Of a stretch of 50,926 bases of DNA, positions 8,201 through 16,730 are shown piece by piece. Within the stretch, counting starts at the first letter, position 1. Every line of letters starts with the position of its first letter. Both the position numbers and the translations under genes were made by a program. The notes beneath the pieces are model-generated. The model did not search any database, had not been told where the DNA came from, and was given only the letters and a program-made list of their open reading frames with translations. The stretch covers positions 1 through 50,926 of the forward strand of contig DROJ01000326.1 in assembly GCA_011321935.1 (NCBI GenBank), read 5' to 3'. The DNA comes from Bacteroidota bacterium (GTDB taxonomy: Bacteria > Bacteroidota > Bacteroidia > Chitinophagales > Saprospiraceae).

Positions 8201-9410
8201 CCGTGTTGTAAAAGAAACTCTTGCCGAGCCTATTGCCGTCGGTATCATTTAGGTAGAAATAAAACTTGTTGTTCTTGGTCGTCTTGCCCTCGTAGTTGCT
8301 TTCCGTCGGCCCAAATTCCAAAATCCTTTGGATGACCGCATCCACCTCCTCTTCCGTATCATAACCGCGGACATTGGCGCTCAACAGCAATGCCTTCCCC
8401 TCCGCTGTGCGGAAAGAAAAGTAATACTTGTCGTTCGCACTTTTCATCGTCTGATAGGTCACATCATTGAAAAGGTAGCCACCTGATTTGAGCAGTACCT
8501 TTTCGCCTTTCGGTTCTCTTTTTACTTTTTTCCTCCGCTTCTTTTTGGGCTTCGGTGCATCGTCGGCGGGGGGGGCAGCCTCAACTTCTACAGATGCGCG
8601 GTAACCCGTCATCCCTTCCAGTTCCGTCCCGCCCCCGGCTACTGCCCTGCCTGCCGTTCCTCTTTGCAAAGCACTGATGGCAGCGTTCATGTCGTCCTCT
8701 GAGTCGAACCAGATACTGGTCGCTATTTCTTGGTTGTTGCCGGCCAGCAAGTTGAAATAATGCTTGCCGTTCGGGTGTACCTTTCGTTGGTAGCGGTCGG
8801 CATTCGGAAGGTTGCGGGTCACTGAATCGGTGCCGTTGTTCCTGCCGCTTTGCGAAGTATAGGACTCGCTGATGAGGACAATTTTCCCATCCAAGTTATA
8901 TGTGAAATAAAAATTGCTGCCATCCTCGGAAGCAAAAGTGTCGAAGCCGTTTTCTGTGCCGCTGATGTGTTGTTGGTAAAAGGCGAGCGGCTTGTAATTG
9001 TCGTCGCCGCCCTCTCCTTTGTATGGAGCGGAATCGGCGGCATCGGTAGTTGTTTCAACAGGCTTTGCAGGTGCTGCGGGGGCATCCTTTTTGCCTTTTT
9101 TTGCAATTTCCGGTATCTCGGCTATACAGGCAGCAATAGCCGCATCCATATCGGCAGCACTGTCATACTCCACACTCCTTGCGATCTCTTGCCCGTTGCC
9201 AGCTTTAAGGATGAAATAATGTTTGCCGTCGTCGGTCGTTTGCCGGTCGTAGCGGTCGGCGTTCGATGAGTTGGCCACTACCGAACGGACACCGTTGTTA
9301 CGGTCTTCCTTGCCCGTGTAGCCTTGGCTGTTGAGTACAACCTGATCTCCGTCCAAGAACTGGAAATAGGAGCGGTTGTCTTTTGTTTTTTTGTAAAGGC
9401 GGACCCTCAT
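5289..9410 (-). CDS. Giant DUF1508 (YegP-like) repeat protein with coiled coil, membrane segment and C-terminal domain
   Basis: The product is 1373 residues. I count about eight DUF1508-type double units at roughly residues 1-103, 135-250, 297-414 (divergent), 431-545, 634-745, 767-875, 902-1000 and 1011-1115. Each carries versions of RSEGYTTEKARDNGIASV and YFVLKAGNHQEIARS. A charged Ala/Glu/Lys coiled coil (about 563-634, repeats of AEEEAARLAAEAEAKKK) splits the series. A proline/alanine stretch leads to a single hydrophobic segment WWWLMLLPLLLLLYCLFF (about 1165-1185), a Cys-rich patch, a second Pro-rich linker and a roughly 140-residue C-terminal domain starting VCDCGSFGSGMF. There is no signal peptide, so the repeats are probably cytoplasmic and the C-terminal domain across the membrane. 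Known YegP proteins have only one or two units and no firm function. Units five and six are nearly identical, indicating recent duplication. Confidence 0.85.
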   Translation of the reverse strand: MRVRLYKKTKDNRSYFQFLDGDQVVLNSQGYTGKEDRNNGVRSVVANSSNADRYDRQTTDDGKHYFILKAGNGQEIARSVEYDSAADMDAAIAACIAEIPEIAKKGKKDAPAAPAKPVETTTDAADSAPYKGEGGDDNYKPLAFYQQHISGTENGFDTFASEDGSNFYFTYNLDGKIVLISESYTSQSGRNNGTDSVTRNLPNADRYQRKVHPNGKHYFNLLAGNNQEIATSIWFDSEDDMNAAISALQRGTAGRAVAGGGTELEGMTGYRASVEVEAAPPADDAPKPKKKRRKKVKREPKGEKVLLKSGGYLFNDVTYQTMKSANDKYYFSFRTAEGKALLLSANVRGYDTEEEVDAVIQRILEFGPTESNYEGKTTKNNKFYFYLNDTDGNRLGKSFFYNTVEDMQYAIGLLIGRGIVREAAAAPASIDEYLPCERYAGDEGFHRFFNAEQEEWYFGFNGEGGKTYLRSEGYTTEKARDNGISSVIKNAPLPERWKSIEEGGEFFYILKAGNHQEIGRSCPYENAEARDAALAWVSGEESTIGAGSEEREGARWSMGMMRRKAEEEEAARLAAEAEAKRKAEEEAARLAAEAEAKKKAEEEARLAAEAEAKKKAEEEAARKAKEAAAAAAKRKDDDYLACKEYKARAGQTSEAHPDFATFEHEGEYYFAWVEDGEVLMRSEGYTTEKARDNGIASVTKNRELEERYSIDEKMNHFFVVLKAGNHQEIARSCPYKDKAAAMALFPSEREKARAAKLAAAAPPPKPERKDDDYLACKEYKARAGQTSEEHPDFATFEHEGEYYFAWVEDGEVVMRSEGYTTEKARDNGIASVIKNRELEERFKIEEKMGYYFVVLKAGNHQEIARSCPYKEKDAAMAWLPSARTAKLAAAAVAVAAAVTPEEKEDDYLPCSAYQNRKVNDKQKNAVFFKHDDGQFYFAIYDDKGNVRLRSEGFRDAKLRDDELSSALKHLDNDDMYEVLERGKYRMRILKDETGREVGRTCLERVVAAVPPPKEDDYLKCEEYEGRTITDKENKVALFKHDNGQLYFAVYKDNGKVRIRSEGFTDPKERDFELSGVLKHIDNDDMYEEIKKGKYRIRVLKDETGREVGRSCLEKIKVVAAVPVAAAGAAAAVAVAATPPPPPPPPPPAPTPPPPPVAAASGGFNWWWLMLLPLLLLLYCLFFSDGCCGCSGCATAPPPPPKVEEKAPTPAPETTAPAPEPEPAPAPPPPAVCDCGSFGSGMFSGVSTSRAKSLKRLGTYPEFGNSHSLDAAGFYNKLKRRYGSSATDKRFLDRLFKGMGYANGFGDADASMFSEVTLTPGTKGYMGYGKAHKTIYASLDTKGKDLEAFRIKAANGCHMQFMKTCGNHFFFCPK

Positions 9411-9942
9411 GGTTCTCGTTATTTTTGATTAAAAAAATGGATGAATAATGTTTGTTCTTCTTCCGGCTGTTGGGGTGCGATCCGATTGGCAGTATGGCGG
9501 GAATTTTTAAAAGCGGGCTGAATGTATAAAGAATATTCAATTCAACAAATTTTGCCGCTTAATATTTAAAATATCGGTGTTATGAGACCTCTTTTCAGGC
9601 GAAAATCATCATTTGGGCGGCTTCTATTGCACTGCGCTTTTTTATTTGGCCAGCCAATAAGATGATTTGTGGACGAAGGGATTTGCTGGAAGTATCGCTT
9701 ATCTGGTTATTTGTGGAAAAATAATTTTAAGCCTGTAATTGCTATGTTCCATCCCCTATGAAATTCAATATATGTTGTGACTGTTCAGCACCCAAAAGAT
9801 ATTTCCCCGAGGGTTCGGGGAAATATGTCTTCATTTGTCTATGCTGAACCCTTGCTATATGTTTTACAATTCCTGTTTTTCCCGAATATAAAGGAGTTTT
9901 CAAAAATTAAAACCAAGTACGCAGTGCCCGTTGCCCCATAAA
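9411..9942. other. Intergenic gap with one palindromic hairpin
   Basis: The gap lies between two minus-strand giants and must hold the promoter of the DUF1508-repeat gene near its left end. I see no gene. The only clear structure is a palindrome at 9783-9849, listed separately. Confidence 0.5.
9783..9849. repeat. Nested palindrome, possible terminator or REP-like element
   Basis: Outer arms GTTCAGCA (9783-9790) and TGCTGAAC (9842-9849) enclose a perfect 12-bp inner hairpin ATATTTCCCCGA / TCGGGGAAATAT with loop GGGT. It lies downstream of the T9SS giant on the minus strand and could fold in its 3' end, but there is no T run. Confidence 0.6.
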
Positions 9943-12900
9943 TCACCGCAGCAAGGTCACATCCCCTTTGAAAGCACTCACCCCCTCCTCAAGGCCCGCC
10001 GGGCAGCCCACCACAATGTGGTAGATATAAACATCCGAAGCCGCCGCTTTCCCATCGAAATTACCATCCCAGGGACCAGGGCCATCGTACACCTTTTTGC
10101 CCCACCTGTTCCAGACCTGCATGTGCCTCACCTCTTCCGAAGCCTTTGAAACAATATCGAAAAGGTCATTTTTGCCGTCCCCGTTCGGAGTGAAAACATT
10201 CGGCACCACCACCTCATTGGGGAAGCATTCCGTCACCACCGCTACTTGGTGGATAGCAGTGGCCACGCAACCGTTTTCGTCTATCACGGCGACGGTGTAT
10301 TCCGTATTTTCTGCTGGCGCATCGGAGCAGTCGGGGAGGTTGGTGCATTGGCCCGCAATGCCCCCGCCCGACCAGACAACCGAATCAAAACTGCTGGGCA
10401 AAATGCTCATTTCGAGGGTATCTCCGAGGAGGAGGGTATCGCCTTCGGCAAATACAATTTCAACGTCGGGGCTGATGACCGTCAACGTCAGTTCGATAGT
10501 GCTGTCGCAGCCATTGGTAGAAGAAATGGCCCTTGTATAGACCCCCGTTTCGGTAATTGTTTCCCCCTGAAAACTAAAACCCTCGCCCGCGCAAATAGTG
10601 GTGTCTATATATAAGGTGTCGGGCAAGGAATGGACAATCAGTTCCACATTGCTCGTGCTATCGCAGCCGCCCGCCACCATCGTAGAAAAGGTATAAATGC
10701 CCGCCTCGCCCTCCTCCATGCCATGAATTACTGCCGTTTCGCCTTCGCAAATCTCGACCGTGGAGTTGGTAATGATTTCGTCGGTCGTCACTGTCACCAT
10801 GACGCGGGCACTGTCGAGGCAGCCATCGTTGCTATGGCCAAAGACCGTAAAAACGGTCGTCGTAGTGGGCGACACATTGATGGATGAACAAGGCCCGTCC
10901 AAACAATTGCCGGCAGGCGACCAATCATAAAAATCGGCGCCGGAGGCCGTCAAAGTTGCCGACGAACCAGAGCAGATGGTCACGTCCGGCGAAATTTCCA
11001 AATCGAGCAGTCCCCCTAAAACCACCGCCACTTCGTCCGTTGCGGAGCAGCCGTTCCCGTCCGTTACGGTCAGCGTGAAAACTGTATTTTCGCTGGTCTC
11101 GACGACTGGGTCTGCGATGGCTGGGTTGTTCAAGGCAGGCAGGCCGTTGACCAGCGCAGGCGACCAAAGGTAATCCAAGCCTGCGGCAAAAGCAGCGTTT
11201 AGTTGCGGCATCTGCCCGGGGCAGACCATTATGTCCGCTCCCGCATCGGCCACCGGCAGCGGGCTGACCTCGATGGTGGCCATGTCCGTGCCCGTGCAGC
11301 CAAAAGCATCGGTGATGGAGACCGAATAGACGCTCGTTGCAGAAGGGCTGACCGTTTGTATCTGCAAATTTGGGTCGGAAATGCCCGGCCCTTCCCACTG
11401 GAAAACGGCGCCGTCGGTGGCTGCAATATTGGCTGCGGCGCCTGCGCAAACCGGCGTTTCGGCGAAGGCAATGCCCGGCACCGGCTGCAGTGTCACATTG
11501 ATAAGGTTGTCTATTTGGCAAGTGCCGCCGTCCGTTTCGGCCAGCGTAAATTGGTAGGTAAACGGGAACGGGTCGCTGTTTTCGCAGCTAAAAACAGACA
11601 TCGCCGAGTTGGGGTTTTGGATGCAGTCACTGGGCTGCCATTGATAGGTAAAACCCGGCACCGCAGCTACCCCGACCATGATCTCATCGCCGGAACAGAC
11701 CGTCGGCGACTGCCCGGTCTGGTATTCAATCGGCATGGCCACGGAAGCCGAATCAATGGAACAGGCGCATTGGCCGGAGTTGATGTAAGCTACCAAATTG
11801 CAAAGGTTGCCCGCAGGAACATTGAAGCTGCCGCTCATCGTGGCCGATTGGCAGCCCGACAAAACAGTCAACAATTCTTCGCTGTGTACCAACTGGTCGC
11901 CCGCGCCGTCGCCATCATTGTCAATAAAAAAATCAACTGTAATCGGCGGCTCGTTTTGCGCTCCGCAATTGATGATGTCTATCGAAAAACCGATGTTGTC
12001 GCTGCTGCCCATTTGGCTGGCGCTGACGCTGAAATTTTCCAGCGAGAACTCCGGCCGCAGTATTTCAAAAGGAAAAAGGAGCGAGCCCGTGTTGACCAAA
12101 GTGCTGCACATTTCGCCCGTTTCGGCGCAAAGCGCCTGCGTCTCGTTGGCCGTCCTGAAAACCACCAAACCCTCCTCGCAGCCCAGTGCGCTCCAGCCTG
12201 CGGTGGCAAATCCGAAGCAGATAATCTGGTTGGAGGCCACCCCTTCCGGCAGGTGCCAGATATAGGTGTTGCCGTCTGTTTCAGGCGTTGGGTCAAAATT
12301 GTTTTGGCAAATGGAGGAGGCCGAATTTGGCACAAAAGAAATGCCCGGCGGCAGACTGACAATGGCCACTGCGCCTGCGGGCAGGTCGTCGGAGGCGGTC
12401 ATCGAAAACTCAAAAACCACCTCGTCCGAGCAGCCGATTCCGGTCTGCGTTTCCACCGAAATATTGGCGGAATAGGGCTGCGTGATGCCGTTGATGCAGA
12501 TGGGTTCACCGGGCTTGGCGACGGTGTTGGTGGGGATGCCGCAGTTCTGTTCGGCGGCGATGGAAAAGAGGGTGAAGGCCCCGGCCACAAAGCCGCAGTC
12601 GGTGGTGGTGAGGAACTGCAGGCTGATCGAATTGGCGGGCGCACTGCCTATTCCGGGCAGGCCTTCGGCCAATGAATCGAGCGCTGCCAAGTCCCAGTGG
12701 GCGATGGTATTGTTTACGATTTCGGGGTCGGCGATGGGGAAAAAATTGCCGCTGCCCGTCGGGTACTCCACCTGCGATGAACCGGCGAGAACGCTCAGCC
12801 CCGGCGGCAGTTGCGCATTTGCCGACAGGCGGTAAACTGCGCCAAATTGGCCGTTGAAAATTTCGAGGCGGTGGTAGGGAACGGTATCGCAGAGGTCGTA

Positions 12901-15900
12901 GCAGCCTGCGGGGCTGTCCACCAAAAAGTCAATTTCGCCGGGAGGCGAGGTGATACTGATGGCCTGCGTGCGCTCGTAGCAGGGCGTCTGCACTTGGCTG
13001 TTGAAGGGCTCGCAGTCCCAGCCGTAATGCAGGACGAGGCCCTCCGTTTCACAAGAATTATTGGTGGCGGTGAGGCGCAGGGCGATGGTATCAACCGGCA
13101 AATCCCCGAGCAGGAAAACGCCATTTTCCGCAGGGACTTCATTTCCCGTAAGGGGGTAAAAAAGTGCAAAATCGGTGACGAGGCCGCTCGGCGATTCCAC
13201 CCACAGCCACACGTTGGGGGCAATGCCCGATGATTGCGCAGCGACGTTGGTGGAAAAATTGGCGAGCGTAAAATCGAAGTCCAACTGGTTGTCGAAACTG
13301 ATCTGGTTGAACAGCAGCGCCTCGACGGAAAGGTTGGGGATGAGCGCCCGCAGCGCATTGGCCTCCACGGTGAGTTCGAGCGGGTCTTCCTCCTCCGGCA
13401 GCCCGTCGGCAAAGTCAATATTCGTGGTGGCGGCAAAGGGCAAAGAGCCGCTGATGTCGCATTCCGATTCAAAAATATATTGGAACAGGGCAGAGAAGCC
13501 CTCGTCGAGCGGCGGGTCTTGGAACTGGCCAAAATCAAGCAGGTACCCGCCCCCCGAAAAAACCGGCGAGAGGGCCTCGTCGGAGGCTATGACGCTGCCG
13601 TCCTGATAGCGCAAAAAGGTCAGCCTCGCATCGCTCAAAACGACTTCTGGCGGGATGCCCACCCGCCAATCTTCATTGACCAAAAGGTTGCGGTGCTCGA
13701 AAGGGAAGAAGTTGCTCTCGTGCAGTTGCAGGCGGAAAAGGCTGCCGCCCACAAAGCCGGAAGGTTGGCAGGGAGGTACGCCAAAAACGCCCGGCAGCAG
13801 GGTGTATTCATAAGCCGAAATCTCGAAAACCTGTGCGGCACAACTGCAATTGACGGGCTCGTAATCACTGCTGTCGGCGTCGAAAAGGACCATGCTCGGA
13901 CTCAGTATTATTTTGCCCCACAGCGGTTCGGCGTCTATCTCCCGCACGATGTTGTACTCTATCCGATAGTCCACATCAAAGAGGATAGAATCGCCTTCGG
14001 CAAATGCAAAACCTGCGGGGACGCAAGCGCCGAGGGCAGTGGCCGAAATGTCGTAAACGAAGGTGAAAGCGCTGGTATCAACAATGACATGCGCCGGGTT
14101 TTCACAATCAAAATAAGTGCCGCTGGAACGGTCAAAAATACGGAGGGAAGAAGCTAACTCCGAAATACCAGCATCTTCTTTCAGCAGGTTTTGGACATTG
14201 GGCATGGTCAGCATGGAAGGGAGAAAGCTCATTTCGACCCTAGCAAAAGGCAGGGTCGCGCCCACTGCATCAATCACTACTTCCCCGGTCAGGGAGGCAT
14301 GGATGGTATCGCCTGCGATCAGCCGGTCGGTGCGTACCAGCGAGAGGTCAATGGTGCCCCCTGCATCGGCCAATCGGTCGTTGTCGTTGTCGGGCAGGCC
14401 GAAGTTGGAGCGGCCTGCTGCGAAGCTGTATTTGGCGTAGCCGGGCGGCTTGCTGACGCAAACCGAATCAATTGGGCAGTCGTAAGGAAGGCGAATTGCC
14501 CGGCAAGACTGCATGTTGCAAGGGAGCGGGAATCCGCTGCATTTGACGATGGTTGCAGTCGCATCCAAAAACAAAGCCGGAGGTGGATCAGCGTTACATG
14601 GCACTTCGGCACAAGTGGTGGCCACGGAGTCTTTACAGGTTTGGGAAGCCTGGCACAAGTCCCCGCAATTGAACACAAAACCGAACTGCGTATCCACTTC
14701 GTTGGCATTTAGCGGAAGCTGATAAATAGCAGTGACAAGGGTTGATCCCGTCCCAATGTCCTGCACTAAGCTGAGGGGGCTTTGCCCGTTGATTAGCAGT
14801 TCGTTGCCCTCGTCCCATGTCAGGCCGCAGGGCAATTCAAACTCCAGCACCAGTTCATCGTCGAGCAAGGTCAGGCTATCGTAATCAAGGCTGAAGGTAG
14901 CGGTGAGTTCGCTGCCGTCAACCATCGGTTCGTTGGGTTCAAGGGGCTCAACGTCCAGTCCACTGTTCATCTGCACACCTTCTGCCCTCACCGGGATATA
15001 GTCTTCGACAATGACAAAAGGCGCGGGCGGGCAGTCTTTGAAATAGCTGTACCTGTACCGCCATTCCACCTGCGGCCGCTTGCAGCCTTGACCGCAGAAA
15101 TAGACATCCCAGAAAACGGTAACAGTCTGCGCAGGGCCGAGATCGGGGATGGTCAGGATGAAAGAAGGTGTCCCTGTTTCAAGCCCCGTGCAAGGATCGG
15201 GCAGACTAAACGAGTAGCTGAAGCCGGGCTGTATATCAAGCAGAAAACCGAGGCTGTCAACCACTACGCTCCCGGTATCTATCCAGCCAAAGGGGGTGGA
15301 CAGGTCATTATTTAACATCATTAGGTCGAAGACCAAGTCGTTGGCAGCGCCATCTCCGGCGTTGGTTATTTTCATGCCCTGCCGGTAGGCACCTGGCCCG
15401 CAGAAACATTCGGCAAAACGGGTGATCGGTTCCCAAATAAGGTTCGGCTCCTGCTCCGAGGGGCTGATGGCAACGATGGCATTGGTGCTTATTTGCTGGC
15501 AGATTTCGCCGCCGCAGCCCCAGCCGACGGTAATGTCCGAGACGGTGGAGGGAATGTCCACCCCGCAGTCAAGTACCGTTATTTCTTCGGTGATGGTGAT
15601 GCTTTCGTTGAGTTCGAACAGCCCGTCGCCGTCGCCGATGCCCGTGAAATCGCTGCCGTCGAGGGCGAGCTGGAAGGCGGTGTTGCTGGTGGAAATATCC
15701 GTTCCCACGCTGCTGCTGATACTGATGCCGCCCTGGTTGTTGTCGGAAAAAAGGAAGCCCTGCAAAGCGCCCGGCCTCGTGTTGGCGATGGTGATGCTCC
15801 GCAAAACGACCTGCCCCTGCGAGCCGTTGAGGATGGAACTGTTGACCCCGGTGATGACGAGCAGCGCCCGCTCGATGATGTAGGGGTTGGAGGTGGCGGA

Positions 15901-16197
15901 GCTGCTGCCGCCGTCCCAGTCGAGGCCGATCTGGTTGTTGAAAAACTCGCCGCCGTCAATGCAGGCCACCGTGGAGCAGGGGGCTTGGGCGCCTATGGAG
16001 AAGGTGAGGGTTTCGCCGGGGGCGAGGCTGCCCAGTGAAAAGACGGGAGAGGCGGGGTCGGAAATATCGGACTCCTGCGCACCCACGGCAGTGGAGGGCA
16101 AATAAACGACCCCACAGGCTGCACCGGAATTGGTGGTGAAATTGACCTGTGCCGTCAAGTTTTCCAATGCCGATGCGGTGGTGTTTTCTACCGTCAC
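9943..16197 (-). CDS. Giant T9SS type B surface protein, body separated from its signal peptide by an amber codon
   Basis: The body spans about 2084 codons. It consists of Cys-rich, Asp/Gly-rich beta-sandwich-like repeats. The last 700 residues contain PKD/Ig-like units of the type ICSGSSATLTASGADFYDWSP. The final 90 residues form a gliding-motility-associated type B sorting domain, with VPNVFTPNGDGKNDLFDI, MQVWNRWGKKVYDG and a WDGNFDGK motif. Such proteins cross the outer membrane through T9SS and stay on the surface or are released. The only start available here is a GTG directly after a TAG; without the upstream 44 codons the protein has no export signal. The frame upstream of the TAG is the matching signal peptide region, so the true gene is 9943-16332. 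Ligand and role are unknown; adhesion is only a guess. Confidence 0.85.
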   Translation of the reverse strand: MTVENTTASALENLTAQVNFTTNSGAACGVVYLPSTAVGAQESDISDPASPVFSLGSLAPGETLTFSIGAQAPCSTVACIDGGEFFNNQIGLDWDGGSSSATSNPYIIERALLVITGVNSSILNGSQGQVVLRSITIANTRPGALQGFLFSDNNQGGISISSSVGTDISTSNTAFQLALDGSDFTGIGDGDGLFELNESITITEEITVLDCGVDIPSTVSDITVGWGCGGEICQQISTNAIVAISPSEQEPNLIWEPITRFAECFCGPGAYRQGMKITNAGDGAANDLVFDLMMLNNDLSTPFGWIDTGSVVVDSLGFLLDIQPGFSYSFSLPDPCTGLETGTPSFILTIPDLGPAQTVTVFWDVYFCGQGCKRPQVEWRYRYSYFKDCPPAPFVIVEDYIPVRAEGVQMNSGLDVEPLEPNEPMVDGSELTATFSLDYDSLTLLDDELVLEFELPCGLTWDEGNELLINGQSPLSLVQDIGTGSTLVTAIYQLPLNANEVDTQFGFVFNCGDLCQASQTCKDSVATTCAEVPCNADPPPALFLDATATIVKCSGFPLPCNMQSCRAIRLPYDCPIDSVCVSKPPGYAKYSFAAGRSNFGLPDNDNDRLADAGGTIDLSLVRTDRLIAGDTIHASLTGEVVIDAVGATLPFARVEMSFLPSMLTMPNVQNLLKEDAGISELASSLRIFDRSSGTYFDCENPAHVIVDTSAFTFVYDISATALGACVPAGFAFAEGDSILFDVDYRIEYNIVREIDAEPLWGKIILSPSMVLFDADSSDYEPVNCSCAAQVFEISAYEYTLLPGVFGVPPCQPSGFVGGSLFRLQLHESNFFPFEHRNLLVNEDWRVGIPPEVVLSDARLTFLRYQDGSVIASDEALSPVFSGGGYLLDFGQFQDPPLDEGFSALFQYIFESECDISGSLPFAATTNIDFADGLPEEEDPLELTVEANALRALIPNLSVEALLFNQISFDNQLDFDFTLANFSTNVAAQSSGIAPNVWLWVESPSGLVTDFALFYPLTGNEVPAENGVFLLGDLPVDTIALRLTATNNSCETEGLVLHYGWDCEPFNSQVQTPCYERTQAISITSPPGEIDFLVDSPAGCYDLCDTVPYHRLEIFNGQFGAVYRLSANAQLPPGLSVLAGSSQVEYPTGSGNFFPIADPEIVNNTIAHWDLAALDSLAEGLPGIGSAPANSISLQFLTTTDCGFVAGAFTLFSIAAEQNCGIPTNTVAKPGEPICINGITQPYSANISVETQTGIGCSDEVVFEFSMTASDDLPAGAVAIVSLPPGISFVPNSASSICQNNFDPTPETDGNTYIWHLPEGVASNQIICFGFATAGWSALGCEEGLVVFRTANETQALCAETGEMCSTLVNTGSLLFPFEILRPEFSLENFSVSASQMGSSDNIGFSIDIINCGAQNEPPITVDFFIDNDGDGAGDQLVHSEELLTVLSGCQSATMSGSFNVPAGNLCNLVAYINSGQCACSIDSASVAMPIEYQTGQSPTVCSGDEIMVGVAAVPGFTYQWQPSDCIQNPNSAMSVFSCENSDPFPFTYQFTLAETDGGTCQIDNLINVTLQPVPGIAFAETPVCAGAAANIAATDGAVFQWEGPGISDPNLQIQTVSPSATSVYSVSITDAFGCTGTDMATIEVSPLPVADAGADIMVCPGQMPQLNAAFAAGLDYLWSPALVNGLPALNNPAIADPVVETSENTVFTLTVTDGNGCSATDEVAVVLGGLLDLEISPDVTICSGSSATLTASGADFYDWSPAGNCLDGPCSSINVSPTTTTVFTVFGHSNDGCLDSARVMVTVTTDEIITNSTVEICEGETAVIHGMEEGEAGIYTFSTMVAGGCDSTSNVELIVHSLPDTLYIDTTICAGEGFSFQGETITETGVYTRAISSTNGCDSTIELTLTVISPDVEIVFAEGDTLLLGDTLEMSILPSSFDSVVWSGGGIAGQCTNLPDCSDAPAENTEYTVAVIDENGCVATAIHQVAVVTECFPNEVVVPNVFTPNGDGKNDLFDIVSKASEEVRHMQVWNRWGKKVYDGPGPWDGNFDGKAAASDVYIYHIVVGCPAGLEEGVSAFKGDVTLLR

Positions 16198-16332
16198 CTA
16201 AAACGTGGCCGAGCCACAAACGAAAAAATCGTCGGGGTTTTGGAAAGTGATGGTCTGTGAAAGGGAAGAGGTAATGCTGGCGCAAAATATGGCTGAAAAC
16301 AGTGTAATGCGGTAATGGGTAGAGTGGCGCAT
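16198..16332 (-). pseudogene. Signal-peptide fragment of the T9SS type B giant, ended by in-frame TAG
   Basis: From the ATG at 16330-16332 the frame reads a basic, hydrophobic leader (RITLFSAIFCASITSSLS) with a likely cleavage site before QTITFQNPDDFF. It continues FVCGSATF and then stops at TAG (16198-16200). The next codon in the same frame is GTG, followed by TVENTTASALENLTA, which continues the beta-strand pattern expected after CGSATF. There is no frame change, so one base substitution (for example CAG to TAG) explains it. An upstream in-frame ATG at 16387-16389 would lengthen the leader by 19 residues. A real nonsense mutation, a sequencing error and stop readthrough are all possible. 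Confidence 0.8.
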
Positions 16333-16730
16333 GGGTTTCGTTGTTTTGGACGTTCTTGTTTTTGGCAGCAAAAAAAGCGTGCTTTTCATGGCTGCCGTGG
16401 GTGTCTTTTCTTTTCTTTTTGGGAAATAAAAAAAGAAGGGATAAAAGTAACTATTTGGGGGCTATTTGAAAAAAATAAATATCGGGTTTGTTTGGTGTTG
16501 GCGGAAAATGTTACTTTCGGGTTTTTGAAGGTTCGGGGAATAAATCGGGGGAATAAATTCCCCCTCTTTTGGAAGGGCGAGAAGGAGCGGCTGGAAATTG
16601 ATTTTTAATTTTTGGCGGTGCGTCAAATGTAATGCCTAATTTTCAATAAAAATACGTGTATAAAATCATGGTGATTTTTTGAACCACCATGATTTAGGCA
16701 CATATAATAATTCAATTAAAACCAAATAAA
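16333..16730. other. Divergent intergenic region with a hairpin before the EEP gene
   Basis: The gap separates the minus-strand T9SS gene and a plus-strand nuclease-like gene, so both promoters lie here. A perfect 11-bp inverted repeat, AAATCATGGTG (16663-16673) and its complement (16685-16695), lies 35 bases before the EEP start. It could be an operator or a leader hairpin. No gene is evident. Confidence 0.5.

Noticed and set aside
10925-11521. Second coding layer in the T9SS giant
   Set aside because: The minus-strand frame offset by one base is open by chance in G+C-rich DNA, with Arg-rich translation.
11203-12675. 490-codon and similar plus-strand frames within 10-16 kb
   Set aside because: They are shadows of the T9SS giant on the other strand, with Arg/Gly/His-rich translations and no domain.
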